Below, one piece after another: positions 1-6,350 of a stretch of DNA of 10,696 bases. Origin of the DNA: an uncultured Moraxella sp. (GTDB lineage Bacteria > Pseudomonadota > Gammaproteobacteria > Pseudomonadales > Moraxellaceae). How positions within the stretch are numbered: the first letter of the stretch is position 1; each line of letters begins with the position of its first letter. The stretch spans positions 1 to 10,696 of the forward strand of contig CALAPG010000314.1 of NCBI GenBank assembly GCA_937889485.1, written 5' to 3'. The position numbers were made by a program, and so were the translations under genes. The notes beneath the pieces were generated by a model. The model had not been told where the DNA came from. It searched no databases and worked only from the letters and a program-made list of their open reading frames with translations.

Positions 1-2155
1 GTTCAGCATGTCTAGGACGCATGCCGCCATTGCCACAGACGTATAGGTTCCAGCCGTTTTCGGTGGCGATAATACCGATATCCTTGCCTTGGGCTTCAGC
101 GCATTCACGGGTACAGCCTGATACCCCAAATTTGATTTTATGCGGTGAGCGTAAGCCTTTGTAGCGGTTTTCCAGTTTAATTGCTAGTCCCACACTATCA
201 TCAACCCCATAGCGACACCATGTGCTACCGACGCAAGATTTGACGGTACGCAAAGACTTGCCATAGGCATGCCCTGTTTCAAAACCTGCGTTGATTAAGC
301 GTTCCCAAATATCGGGCAATTGGTCACTACGTGCACCAAATAAATCCACACGTTGCCCACCAGTGATTTTGGTGTAAAGTCCAAAATCCCGAGCCACTTC
401 GCCCAGTACGATGAGTTTTTCGGCGGTAATTTCACCGCCCGCAATACGCGGTACCACTGAGTAAGTACCATCTTTTTGGATATTCCCCAAGAAAGCGTCA
501 TTGGTGTCTTGCAGCGCAACCAGTGGTTTATCAAGAATATAGTCATTCCAGCAAGACGCCAAAATAGAGCCAACCGTTGGTTTACAGATTTCACAGCCAT
601 CACCGTGTCCGTGTCTTTCAATCATCTCTTCAAAGGTGTGGATATTGCCGACGCGCACCAAGTGATACAACTCTTGGCGAGAGTAAGCAAAATGCTCGCA
701 GATATGATTTTTGACTTCGATACCACGTTTTTTGAGTTCTGACACTAAGGTATCTTTGACGATTTGAGCACAGCCGCCACAGCCTGTACTGGCCTTGGTG
801 CAGCTCTTGATGTCTTCATAAGTCATGGCCCCATTGTCCACTGCTGCGCAGATTTGACCTTTGCTGACGTTATAACATGAGCATAGGGTAGCGGTATCGG
901 GCAGATTCTCCACCCCCATCACAGGTTTTTCCACGTTTGGCAAAATCAAGCTTTCTGGGTGTAACGGTAAATCAATACCATTTAAAAACAGTTGCAATAA
1001 ATTGCTATAGTCTTCGGTATCACCCACAAGTACCGCACCGAGCAAGCGTTTGCCATCGTCCGAGGTGACTAATTTTTTATACACGCCTGTTTTTGGGTTT
1101 TGGTAGACAAAGCTTAAACTGTCTTTGATTTTGCCATGGGCATCGCCAATACTGCCGACATCGACGCCCATGAGTTTAAGTTTGGTACTCATGTCCGCAC
1201 CGTCAAATAGGCTGTCATGCTCACCTGCTATTTGTGAGGCACATACGCTTGCCATGGTGTAGCCTGGAGCAACCAGCCCGTAGATTTTGTTATCCCATAA
1301 TGCACATTCTCCAATCGCATAAATATCTGGCTCGCTCGTTTGACACATATCGTCAATGGCAATTCCACCACGTTCACCAAGTTTGATTCCAGAATCTCGT
1401 GCAATGGTATCTTCAGGGCGAATCCCTGCACTAAACAAAATCAAATCAGTATCAAGTAGCGTACCATCGGCAAATTGCATGGTTAAAAAACTGGCATCAT
1501 CGTCATGGTTGTCAATGATTTGTTGGGTGTTTTTACCTGTTAGTACCGTCACACCTAAGTCTTCGATTTTTTTCTTCAGTAGTTCACCCCCTGCCGCATC
1601 AAGCTGTACACCCATGAGCTGGGGGGCAAACTCGACTACATAGGTGGTTAAACCCAGTGTCACTAAGGCTTTGGCCGCTTCTAATCCCAATAAACCACCG
1701 CCAACCACCACACCACGTTGGACACGTGGATTGTCCGCAGTTGCTAAAATAGCATCTAAGTCTTCAATGGTGCGATAGACATGACAGTGCGCATGTTGAT
1801 TGCCTTTAACAGGCGGGACAAAAGGATAAGAGCCTGTTGCTAACACCAATTTTTCAAATTCTAAGGTGTTGCCCTTGCTGGTGATAAGAGTTTTGGTTTG
1901 CGGATCAAAACTTTCGACGCCTTCACCCAAATGCAAAGTAATGCCCGCTTGCTCATAGTTTGCCAAATCCACTAAATTAAGCTGACTGGCGTCTTTATGT
2001 TCGAAGTAACTGGACAAATACACCCGATCATACGCAGGGCGACTTTCAGCACTAAATACATGAATCTGATAAATTTGGTGCAAGTTTTTTTCAATCGCTT
2101 TTTCGATAAAGTGATGACCGACCATGCCATTACCGATGACGATAAGATTTTTCAT
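1..2155 (-). CDS. nirB: Assimilatory nitrite reductase (NADH), large subunit NirB, partial (C-terminus beyond window)
   Basis: Cytoplasmic siroheme enzyme that reduces nitrite to ammonium with NAD(P)H. I translated the minus strand codon by codon from the ATG at 2155 to the window edge: 718 codons, no stop or frameshift. E. coli NirB is about 847 residues, so about 130 are missing. In order: FAD-binding GNGMVG (8-13), NAD-binding GGGLLG (152-157), an IGEC motif typical of this flavoprotein fold, a BFD-like [2Fe-2S] domain with Cys425, Cys427, Cys459 and Cys462, and the sulfite/nitrite reductase core with Cys641, Cys647, Cys681 and Cys685 in CVGSTWC and SGCTREC, the expected ligands of the 4Fe-4S/siroheme centre. 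All key cysteines are present. A ribosome site AGAAGGG (2164-2170) lies 8 bases before the ATG, which fixes the start. nirD, its usual partner, would lie beyond the left edge. A candidate sigma-54 promoter and a leader inverted repeat lie upstream. Confidence 0.97.
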   Translation of the reverse strand, partial: MKNLIVIGNGMVGHHFIEKAIEKNLHQIYQIHVFSAESRPAYDRVYLSSYFEHKDASQLNLVDLANYEQAGITLHLGEGVESFDPQTKTLITSKGNTLEFEKLVLATGSYPFVPPVKGNQHAHCHVYRTIEDLDAILATADNPRVQRGVVVGGGLLGLEAAKALVTLGLTTYVVEFAPQLMGVQLDAAGGELLKKKIEDLGVTVLTGKNTQQIIDNHDDDASFLTMQFADGTLLDTDLILFSAGIRPEDTIARDSGIKLGERGGIAIDDMCQTSEPDIYAIGECALWDNKIYGLVAPGYTMASVCASQIAGEHDSLFDGADMSTKLKLMGVDVGSIGDAHGKIKDSLSFVYQNPKTGVYKKLVTSDDGKRLLGAVLVGDTEDYSNLLQLFLNGIDLPLHPESLILPNVEKPVMGVENLPDTATLCSCYNVSKGQICAAVDNGAMTYEDIKSCTKASTGCGGCAQIVKDTLVSELKKRGIEVKNHICEHFAYSRQELYHLVRVGNIHTFEEMIERHGHGDGCEICKPTVGSILASCWNDYILDKPLVALQDTNDAFLGNIQKDGTYSVVPRIAGGEITAEKLIVLGEVARDFGLYTKITGGQRVDLFGARSDQLPDIWERLINAGFETGHAYGKSLRTVKSCVGSTWCRYGVDDSVGLAIKLENRYKGLRSPHKIKFGVSGCTRECAEAQGKDIGIIATENGWNLYVCGNGGMRPRHAE

Positions 2156-2192
2156 GTATTTATCCCTTCTAACGAAACATTGGCTTTTTGAC

Positions 2193-2228
2193 TAGGATAA
2201 TGACTGGCTTTTGGCGTGTATTATCCTA
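2193..2228 (-). promoter_or_regulatory. Perfect 9-bp inverted repeat in the nirB leader
   Basis: TAGGATAAT (2193-2201) and ATTATCCTA (2220-2228) are exact reverse complements separated by 18 bases. If transcription starts near 2240, as the sigma-54 element predicts, the repeat occupies about +13 to +48 of the nirB mRNA, ahead of the ribosome site. It is not followed by a U-run, so it is not a simple terminator. It may be an RNA stem-loop, an operator for a dimeric regulator, or chance. The arms are seen directly; the function is unknown. Confidence 0.55.
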
Positions 2229-2250
2229 AGGTTTTCTATACTGTTATGTA

Positions 2251-2267
2251 AGCAAATTTTATGCCAA
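2251..2267 (-). promoter_or_regulatory. Candidate sigma-54 (-24/-12) promoter of nirB
   Basis: Read on the minus strand, the sequence is TTGGCATAAAATTTGCT. It has GG (2265-2264) and GC (2253-2252) exactly 10 bases apart, the defining spacing of RpoN promoters, with the TGGCA and TTGCT blocks expected. The predicted start is near 2240, giving an 85-base leader. It is almost identical to the elements upstream of the transporter and the oxidoreductase genes in this window, which makes a chance match unlikely. Confidence 0.72.
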
Positions 2268-2324
2268 TATTTAAATTAACTATAAATTTCAATGGGTTAA
2301 AAAATATAGGTTAATTGTTTATTA

Positions 2325-2354
2325 AGAAAAATAAATCACATTGTTAGTGATTTA
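2325..2354 (-). terminator. Rho-independent terminator overlapping the kinase stop codon
   Basis: An 8-bp perfect stem, TAAATCAC (2332-2339) with GTGATTTA (2347-2354), has a 7-base loop that contains the TAA stop codon of the kinase gene. On the minus strand it is followed by a T-rich run (ATTTTTCTT on the coding strand). It would end transcripts from the transporter-kinase unit, consistent with nirB having its own promoter immediately downstream. The stem is AT-rich, so termination may be incomplete. Confidence 0.65.
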
Positions 2355-4323
2355 ACGCAACCAGTAGCCAAGTGAGGAGCAACAGCACCGTTAATATGCC
2401 ACTGACCAGTTGCCAAAATAGCACAGGATGTTTGTCAATCAGCGGCTGCTTGGCTTTATCGTCGGCATGGCTTTTGGGGTCAAGGTCGGTGAGAAAATCG
2501 CCAATGCTCTGATAGCGGCGGCTGCTATCTGCTTGCAGCGCACGAATCAGCACGTCATTGACCCAAAATGGCAAATCCGCGCGCAATTGCCGTACGTTTT
2601 TGAACGCCAGTTTTTGGGTGGTTTGGGCGTTCATCGCAGTGGTCAAGGTATCGACATCAAACGGCTGTAGCCCTGTCAGCATCTCATAAGTCACCACACC
2701 CAGCGAGAAAATATCGGAATACACCCCTTTTGGTGCATCGCTAAAATATTCGGGGGCAATATAATGCAAATCGCCCACAGGCGGTGTATGCCCAGTTCTT
2801 AAGAGCAACGAGCCAACCGAACCAAAGTCAATGAGCTTGATATGACCCGATGGCAGCAGCATGATATTTTCGGGCTTGATATCTTGATGGAGTAGATAAT
2901 TACGGTGCATGACTCGCAGCGCCATACCGATTTGATTGACAATAGCAAAGGTTTGGGCAACCGATAACGGCGGCTGGGTGTCGATAAATTCACGCAAACT
3001 CATGCCTTGCAAAAATTCGGTTACATGGTACAGATACTGGCTATTCATCGGTTTGGGGTAAAATTTTAGTAAGCTTGGGTGATTGAGGCTTAACCCTATT
3101 TTTTCTTCTTTTAAAAACAGCCGTAAAAATCCGCTATCGTCTTCATAATAGGCAGATGGCACTTTGATAATACGCTGATTATCGCCTGTGTCAGCGGTGC
3201 TGTCGGTTGCCAAATACACGCTACTGCGTGGCGTGTTTTGCACCACTTTGTCAATGGTAAAATGATCAAGCTTGTCGCCGGCCGTTAGCACAGGTGGAAT
3301 GCGTAAACGGGTAACGGCATGACGATTGTCTGTATGTTCGGCAAAGCCAGCTTTGTCAAAATCTGCATTCGCCAAAATTCTCGCAACTTTTGGCAACACC
3401 GCTATCATCACGCAACTGACATTGTCATTACTGCCGTTTTCCAATGCCACCTGACACAAGATTTCTGGCAAATTTTCTAAGTCTAAGGTGGTGGAGTTAT
3501 CCAGCGCCAACAATTTTCCCAATGCCGATTGGGTGAGTAACAATAATTCATCATCACCGATAAATTCATACACGCCATCGGTCATTATCAAAAACACATC
3601 TTCGGGCAATACATCGATTTGGGCAAGTTGTAATTCCACATGGGCATCTGCGCCAAGTGCAGCGGCTAACGCGCCTTTGTCTCGCCCTCGTTTGTGTCTG
3701 TGGTCTTGGGTGAGTACGCGCAGTTTGTTGTGTCGTAGCCGATAGATACGGCTATCACCTGTGTGGAATAACACTGCCGAGTGCTCGGATAATAAAGGCT
3801 CGGTAAACAGCAGCCCAGATAAGGTTGAGAGTAATTTGGGCAAATACCGCTGCGAGGCTGAATCAAAGCTGTCATGGTGATCACTAAAATACAAAAAATC
3901 ATTGATAATATGCACGCTTTTGGTGAGCATTTGGGCAAGCGTTTCGGCACTGTTGTTGTTCAATAAATCGCTAGTAGCAGGGCTAGTAATAGGGCTAGTA
4001 ACAGGGCTAGTAACAGGGCTAGTAACTGGGGTAGTCACCATGTCAGCTTGGTGCATGGTTAATTGGTCGATCAGCGTATCAATCACCCATTGACTGGCGA
4101 GCTTTGGCTGTCCGCAGCTGCTGACGCCGTCAGCTAAAGCGGTGACTTGCCATGCAAGCTGAGCGGCGCTGCTATCCCCTGTTGGCACCAGCGTTTGCAT
4201 TGTCAAGGTATCTTGATTTTCGGCTTTGCGCCCTGCATGACTAGCAGCACGGGTCAGCAGTTGCGGCAAGGACTGTGGTAAGGATTGAGAACTGGCGGGA
4301 TTTTGCTGAATGGCTTTTGACAT
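2344..4323 (-). CDS. Bifunctional PP2C-type protein phosphatase / serine-threonine protein kinase, membrane-anchored
   Basis: A 659-residue fusion that could both phosphorylate and dephosphorylate Ser/Thr in an unknown target. The N-terminal PP2C domain (about 25-310) keeps its metal-binding aspartates: ENQD (Asp38), ADG (Asp65), GDSR (Asp190), TDG (Asp249) and NDN (Asp300). The kinase domain (about 353-615) has Lys387 (IIKV), a helix-C glutamate (406 or 407), HQDIKPEN (479-486), DFG (499-501) and APE (523-525). One hydrophobic helix (about 633-656) ends the protein, so the catalytic domains should face the cytoplasm. The glycine loop lacks glycines (VQNTPRSSVY) and the usual HRD arginine is Gln480. 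A four-residue PVTS-type repeat (about 99-117) interrupts the PP2C domain. I chose the ATG at 4323 because AAGGA lies 7 bases ahead; an in-frame ATG at 4380 adds 19 residues but lies inside a terminator-like hairpin. It follows the transporter gene by 133 bases. A similar kinase gene lies between nirB and the nitrate transporter in Pseudomonas aeruginosa, as I recall. The substrate is unknown. Confidence 0.9.
   Translation of the reverse strand: MSKAIQQNPASSQSLPQSLPQLLTRAASHAGRKAENQDTLTMQTLVPTGDSSAAQLAWQVTALADGVSSCGQPKLASQWVIDTLIDQLTMHQADMVTTPVTSPVTSPVTSPITSPATSDLLNNNSAETLAQMLTKSVHIINDFLYFSDHHDSFDSASQRYLPKLLSTLSGLLFTEPLLSEHSAVLFHTGDSRIYRLRHNKLRVLTQDHRHKRGRDKGALAAALGADAHVELQLAQIDVLPEDVFLIMTDGVYEFIGDDELLLLTQSALGKLLALDNSTTLDLENLPEILCQVALENGSNDNVSCVMIAVLPKVARILANADFDKAGFAEHTDNRHAVTRLRIPPVLTAGDKLDHFTIDKVVQNTPRSSVYLATDSTADTGDNQRIIKVPSAYYEDDSGFLRLFLKEEKIGLSLNHPSLLKFYPKPMNSQYLYHVTEFLQGMSLREFIDTQPPLSVAQTFAIVNQIGMALRVMHRNYLLHQDIKPENIMLLPSGHIKLIDFGSVGSLLLRTGHTPPVGDLHYIAPEYFSDAPKGVYSDIFSLGVVTYEMLTGLQPFDVDTLTTAMNAQTTQKLAFKNVRQLRADLPFWVNDVLIRALQADSSRRYQSIGDFLTDLDPKSHADDKAKQPLIDKHPVLFWQLVSGILTVLLLLTWLLVALNH
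2384..2400 (-). promoter_or_regulatory. Weak candidate NtrC-binding site for nirB
   Basis: On the minus strand this reads GGCATATTAACGGTGCT, which keeps a good GGTGC half and a partial GCA half of the NtrC consensus TGCACYA-N3-TGGTGCA (about 8 of 14 specified bases). It lies about 150 bp upstream of the predicted nirB start. That is the same distance as the better candidate from the transporter start. It falls inside the end of the kinase coding region, and the match alone would not be persuasive. Confidence 0.25.
3970..4041. repeat. In-frame 12-bp tandem repeat (minisatellite) in the kinase/phosphatase gene
   Basis: Five consecutive 12-base units of the form GCTAGTAAYAGG run from 3970 to 4029: the third and fourth are identical and the others differ by 1-2 bases. 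A degenerate sixth unit extends to 4041. On the coding strand each unit encodes Pro-Val-Thr-Ser or a variant (PITS, PATS), giving a flexible loop within the PP2C domain. Because the unit is a multiple of three, gain or loss of copies keeps the frame. Confidence 0.9.
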
Positions 4324-4368
4324 GGGTTTTTCCTTACTAGCACGGTTGCTACGCATTGTGCAAAAATG

Positions 4369-4392
4369 AAAAAAGGGCATACACCCTTTTTT
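4369..4392 (-). terminator. Hairpin with T-run between transporter and kinase genes
   Basis: AAAAAAGGG (4369-4377) and CCCTTTTTT (4384-4392) form a perfect 9-bp stem with a 6-base loop. Because the stem ends in A-runs and T-runs, it can act as an intrinsic terminator in either direction. Placed inside the 133-base gap between the transporter stop and the kinase start, it probably lowers kinase expression relative to the transporter instead of separating the genes completely, since no clear kinase promoter was seen. Only three G-C pairs hold the stem. Confidence 0.55.
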
Positions 4393-4456
4393 ACCTTACT
4401 AACTAGACTTCCTTGTCCGCTGGTTGACTGTTTTTTTGGTTGGATTTAGTGAGCGA

Positions 4457-5929
4457 TTAGGCTACCGCAATTCGCTCAATGGTGCCATCTTCGTGCACCT
4501 CGATCATATGTCCTTGTGGCTCGCTCAAGAAGGTCGCGCCAATAAAGGCAATGCCTGCAAAAATCGCGAGGGTAATAAAGAATCCTGTTGGCGATACCAT
4601 AGAGAAAATAGTCAAAAACAACACCCCACCTACGTTACCATACGCACCCACCATACCAGCAATTTGCCCTGTCATACGGCGTTGAATGAGCGGAACCACT
4701 GAGTATACTGCACCGCATGCTGCTTGCACAAATACAGAAGTAAGCAGCACGATTGCCACTGCACCCGCCAATGGTAACTTGGTCATTTGCGTCATTAGCA
4801 GATAACCCACCGTTTGCCCTGCCAATGCAATCATCAATACTTTACGACGACCGACCGCATCGGACATAAAACCACCGCCAGGACGAGCAAATAAATTCAT
4901 CACCGCAAAACAGCCTGCAGTCAACCCTGCTAAAGTATGCGATACACCATAGTTGGTAATAAAAAATTGCGGCAACATCGACACCACTGCCAACTCAGAG
5001 CCAAAACATGCCAAATACGCCATGTCTAAAATCGCCACTTGTTTGAACTGATAACCATATTCTGGATTTACCGCAGGGCGAGATGTATCAAATAAATGCT
5101 TATTGACTGACCAGATTTTGATATATTGATAGACTACAAGCACCGCCACCACCGCATATGCCAGCATGGTTTGATTAGCGGTTAATAATTTTAATCCGCT
5201 AGGTGACAAACGCCACGCCAACAAAAACAAAATCGCATAAACCGGTAAAATCATCACCGCATAAAAGTAAAAGTCTGCTTTGCTTGATACTTCCAAGCCG
5301 CCTGATTTTTTTGGTTTAAAATAAGTCGCGCCTTTGGGTGTATCACTGACACCACGATAAAAAATGACCGAATAAACAATCGCAATCACGCCTGTGGTCG
5401 CAATCGCATACCGCCAACCGTCTGCACCGCCATACACTAAGGCAAGAATCGGCATCGACATCGACGCTACTGCCGCCCCAAAATTGCCCCAACCGCCGTA
5501 CACCCCTTCTGCCGAGCCGACTTCATTGACAGGAAACCATTCTGAAATCAAACGAATCCCAACCACAAATCCTGCACCGACAAAACCTAGCAAAAACCGC
5601 CCAATCGCCAGCATTTGGAAACTTTGGGCAAATGCAAACACAAAACACAAAAAACCGCTAATCAACAACACAGCACTATATGAACGCTTGGGGCCGTATC
5701 TATCGACCATCGCGCCGATTAGCAAACGGGCAGGAATGGTCAAAGCCACATTGAGCATCAAGATCGCTTTGACTTGTCCATCGCTCAAATGAAAATATTG
5801 TTTGATAGTTGGCATCAATGCCACATGAGCAAACCAAATTAAAAAGGTGACGAAAAAAGCAAACCAGGTGTAATGTAACACCTTGATACGGGGTAATTTC
5901 ATAGCAAACAGCGGTAAACGTTGGGGCAT
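4457..5929 (-). CDS. Nitrate/nitrite transporter, NNP family of MFS (NarK/NrtP-type)
   Basis: An inner-membrane carrier of 490 residues that imports nitrate for assimilation. Both nitrate signature motifs are present: GGWGNFG (145-151) and GAYGNVGG (428-435). Arg68 (IPARLL) and Arg349 (LFARPGGG) match the conserved substrate-binding arginines of NarK proteins. MFS-like basic loops follow (VDRYGPKR at 75-82; SDAVGRRK at 356-363). By eye I count about 14 hydrophobic segments: the usual twelve plus two (about 221-240 and 252-270) in the central loop, which explains the length above that of a 12-helix family member (about 400-460). The ATG at 5929 is supported by AGGAG (5936-5940) 6 bases ahead. 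A candidate sigma-54 promoter lies 49 bases or more upstream, leaving a short 38-base leader. It is the first gene of the minus-strand unit with the kinase. In other species equivalents are called narK, nasA or nrtP, so no symbol is given. Confidence 0.95.
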   Translation of the reverse strand: MPQRLPLFAMKLPRIKVLHYTWFAFFVTFLIWFAHVALMPTIKQYFHLSDGQVKAILMLNVALTIPARLLIGAMVDRYGPKRSYSAVLLISGFLCFVFAFAQSFQMLAIGRFLLGFVGAGFVVGIRLISEWFPVNEVGSAEGVYGGWGNFGAAVASMSMPILALVYGGADGWRYAIATTGVIAIVYSVIFYRGVSDTPKGATYFKPKKSGGLEVSSKADFYFYAVMILPVYAILFLLAWRLSPSGLKLLTANQTMLAYAVVAVLVVYQYIKIWSVNKHLFDTSRPAVNPEYGYQFKQVAILDMAYLACFGSELAVVSMLPQFFITNYGVSHTLAGLTAGCFAVMNLFARPGGGFMSDAVGRRKVLMIALAGQTVGYLLMTQMTKLPLAGAVAIVLLTSVFVQAACGAVYSVVPLIQRRMTGQIAGMVGAYGNVGGVLFLTIFSMVSPTGFFITLAIFAGIAFIGATFLSEPQGHMIEVHEDGTIERIAVA

Positions 5930-5977
5930 CTGCTTCTCCTTTAAGTAAGCCTGTACGGTTCACGGTAACAAGGCAAG

Positions 5978-5994
5978 AGCAATATTTATGCCAT
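5978..5994 (-). promoter_or_regulatory. Candidate sigma-54 (-24/-12) promoter of the nitrate transporter
   Basis: Minus-strand sequence ATGGCATAAATATTGCT: GG (5992-5991) and GC (5980-5979) lie exactly 10 bases apart, in the TGGCA...TTGCT context expected for RpoN. The predicted start is near 5967, 38 bases before the ATG. It shares TGGCATAAA with the other two candidate promoters in the window. Confidence 0.75.
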
Positions 5995-6107
5995 TATCAT
6001 AAGCTTTTGTTTTTACAATAATTTTTTTGAATGACCCATCAATTAGCTATTTTGCTGTGATAAAACTTTTACCGATTAGTATGAATGATAAAAATTTGAC
6101 GCTGTAC

Positions 6108-6124
6108 TGCACTATTTTGGTAAG
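6108..6124. promoter_or_regulatory. Candidate NtrC enhancer site (UAS)
   Basis: TGCACTATTTTGGTAAG matches 11 of the 14 specified positions of the NtrC consensus TGCACYA-N3-TGGTGCA. It closely resembles the known E. coli glnA site of the form GCACTATATTGGTGC. Its centre is about 149 bp upstream of the predicted transporter start and about 234 bp upstream of the predicted oxidoreductase start, both workable enhancer distances. The right half-site is degraded, and no clear second site was found nearby. Confidence 0.5.
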
Positions 6125-6162
6125 TAATCGATAAGGTAAAAGAATAATGCAAATAAATAAGC

Positions 6163-6319
6163 AAAAAAAATGTCTAAAAATATTTTAAAAACCCTCAAAC
6201 AGTTATCTACAGTTAAAGAGGTTAAATTCGAAGAGTGGTCAACATACCTCACACTGTCCGACAAATAATAGCCAAAATTTAAAACACCATAAAAAACAGT
6301 AAAAAACAACGGTTTAAAA
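6163..6319. other. Phased A-tracts, probable intrinsically curved DNA
   Basis: A-tracts at 6163-6170, 6176-6180 and 6187-6191 have centres about 11 bases apart. A second set at 6274-6277, 6281-6284, 6291-6296, 6301-6306 and 6316-6319 is mostly near 10-base steps. A-tracts repeated in phase with the helix bend DNA. They lie between the NtrC-like site and the oxidoreductase promoter, where bending would help enhancer-bound NtrC reach RpoN polymerase. No convincing IHF site was seen. Confidence 0.45.
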
Positions 6320-6322
6320 CGG

Positions 6323-6339
6323 TTGGCATAAATTTTGAA
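6323..6339 (+). promoter_or_regulatory. Candidate sigma-54-like promoter of the oxidoreductase-nitrate reductase operon
   Basis: TTGGCATAAATTTTGAA has GG (6325-6326) and G (6337) in the same register as the other two promoters and shares the TGGCATAAA core. Its -12 element, however, is TTGA instead of TTGC. The predicted start is near 6350, giving a leader of about 69 bases. The missing C may weaken it, so confidence is lower than for the two minus-strand elements. Confidence 0.58.
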
Positions 6340-6350
6340 TTATCTAAAGG

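Noticed and set aside
295..621. 108-codon minus-strand reading frame within nirB
   Set aside because: It is in a different frame from nirB, whose own frame is open and matches a nitrite reductase through the whole region.
2156..2343. A NasR-type terminator/antiterminator leader for nirB
   Set aside because: Only one dyad is present, with no U-run terminator before the start codon, so the known two-hairpin arrangement is not met.
3970..4041. Tandem repeats considered as a CRISPR-like array
   Set aside because: Units are 12 bases with no spacers and encode an in-frame peptide repeat.
4324..4380. 19-codon N-terminal extension of the kinase from the ATG at 4380
   Set aside because: The ATG falls in the loop of the terminator-like hairpin and has a cramped GGG only a few bases away. 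The ATG at 4323 has AAGGA at ideal spacing, and the extension has no domain content.
5394..5792. 132-codon plus-strand reading frame
   Set aside because: It lies entirely antisense to the transporter gene, has Pro/Thr/Ala-rich composition typical of a shadow frame, and has no ribosome site.
6112..6309. 65-codon minus-strand reading frame, hydrophobic, in the divergent regulatory region
   Set aside because: It starts at TTG inside an A/T-run, has no ribosome site, is rich in Phe/Tyr/Leu as expected from translated AT-rich DNA, and runs across the regulatory elements.
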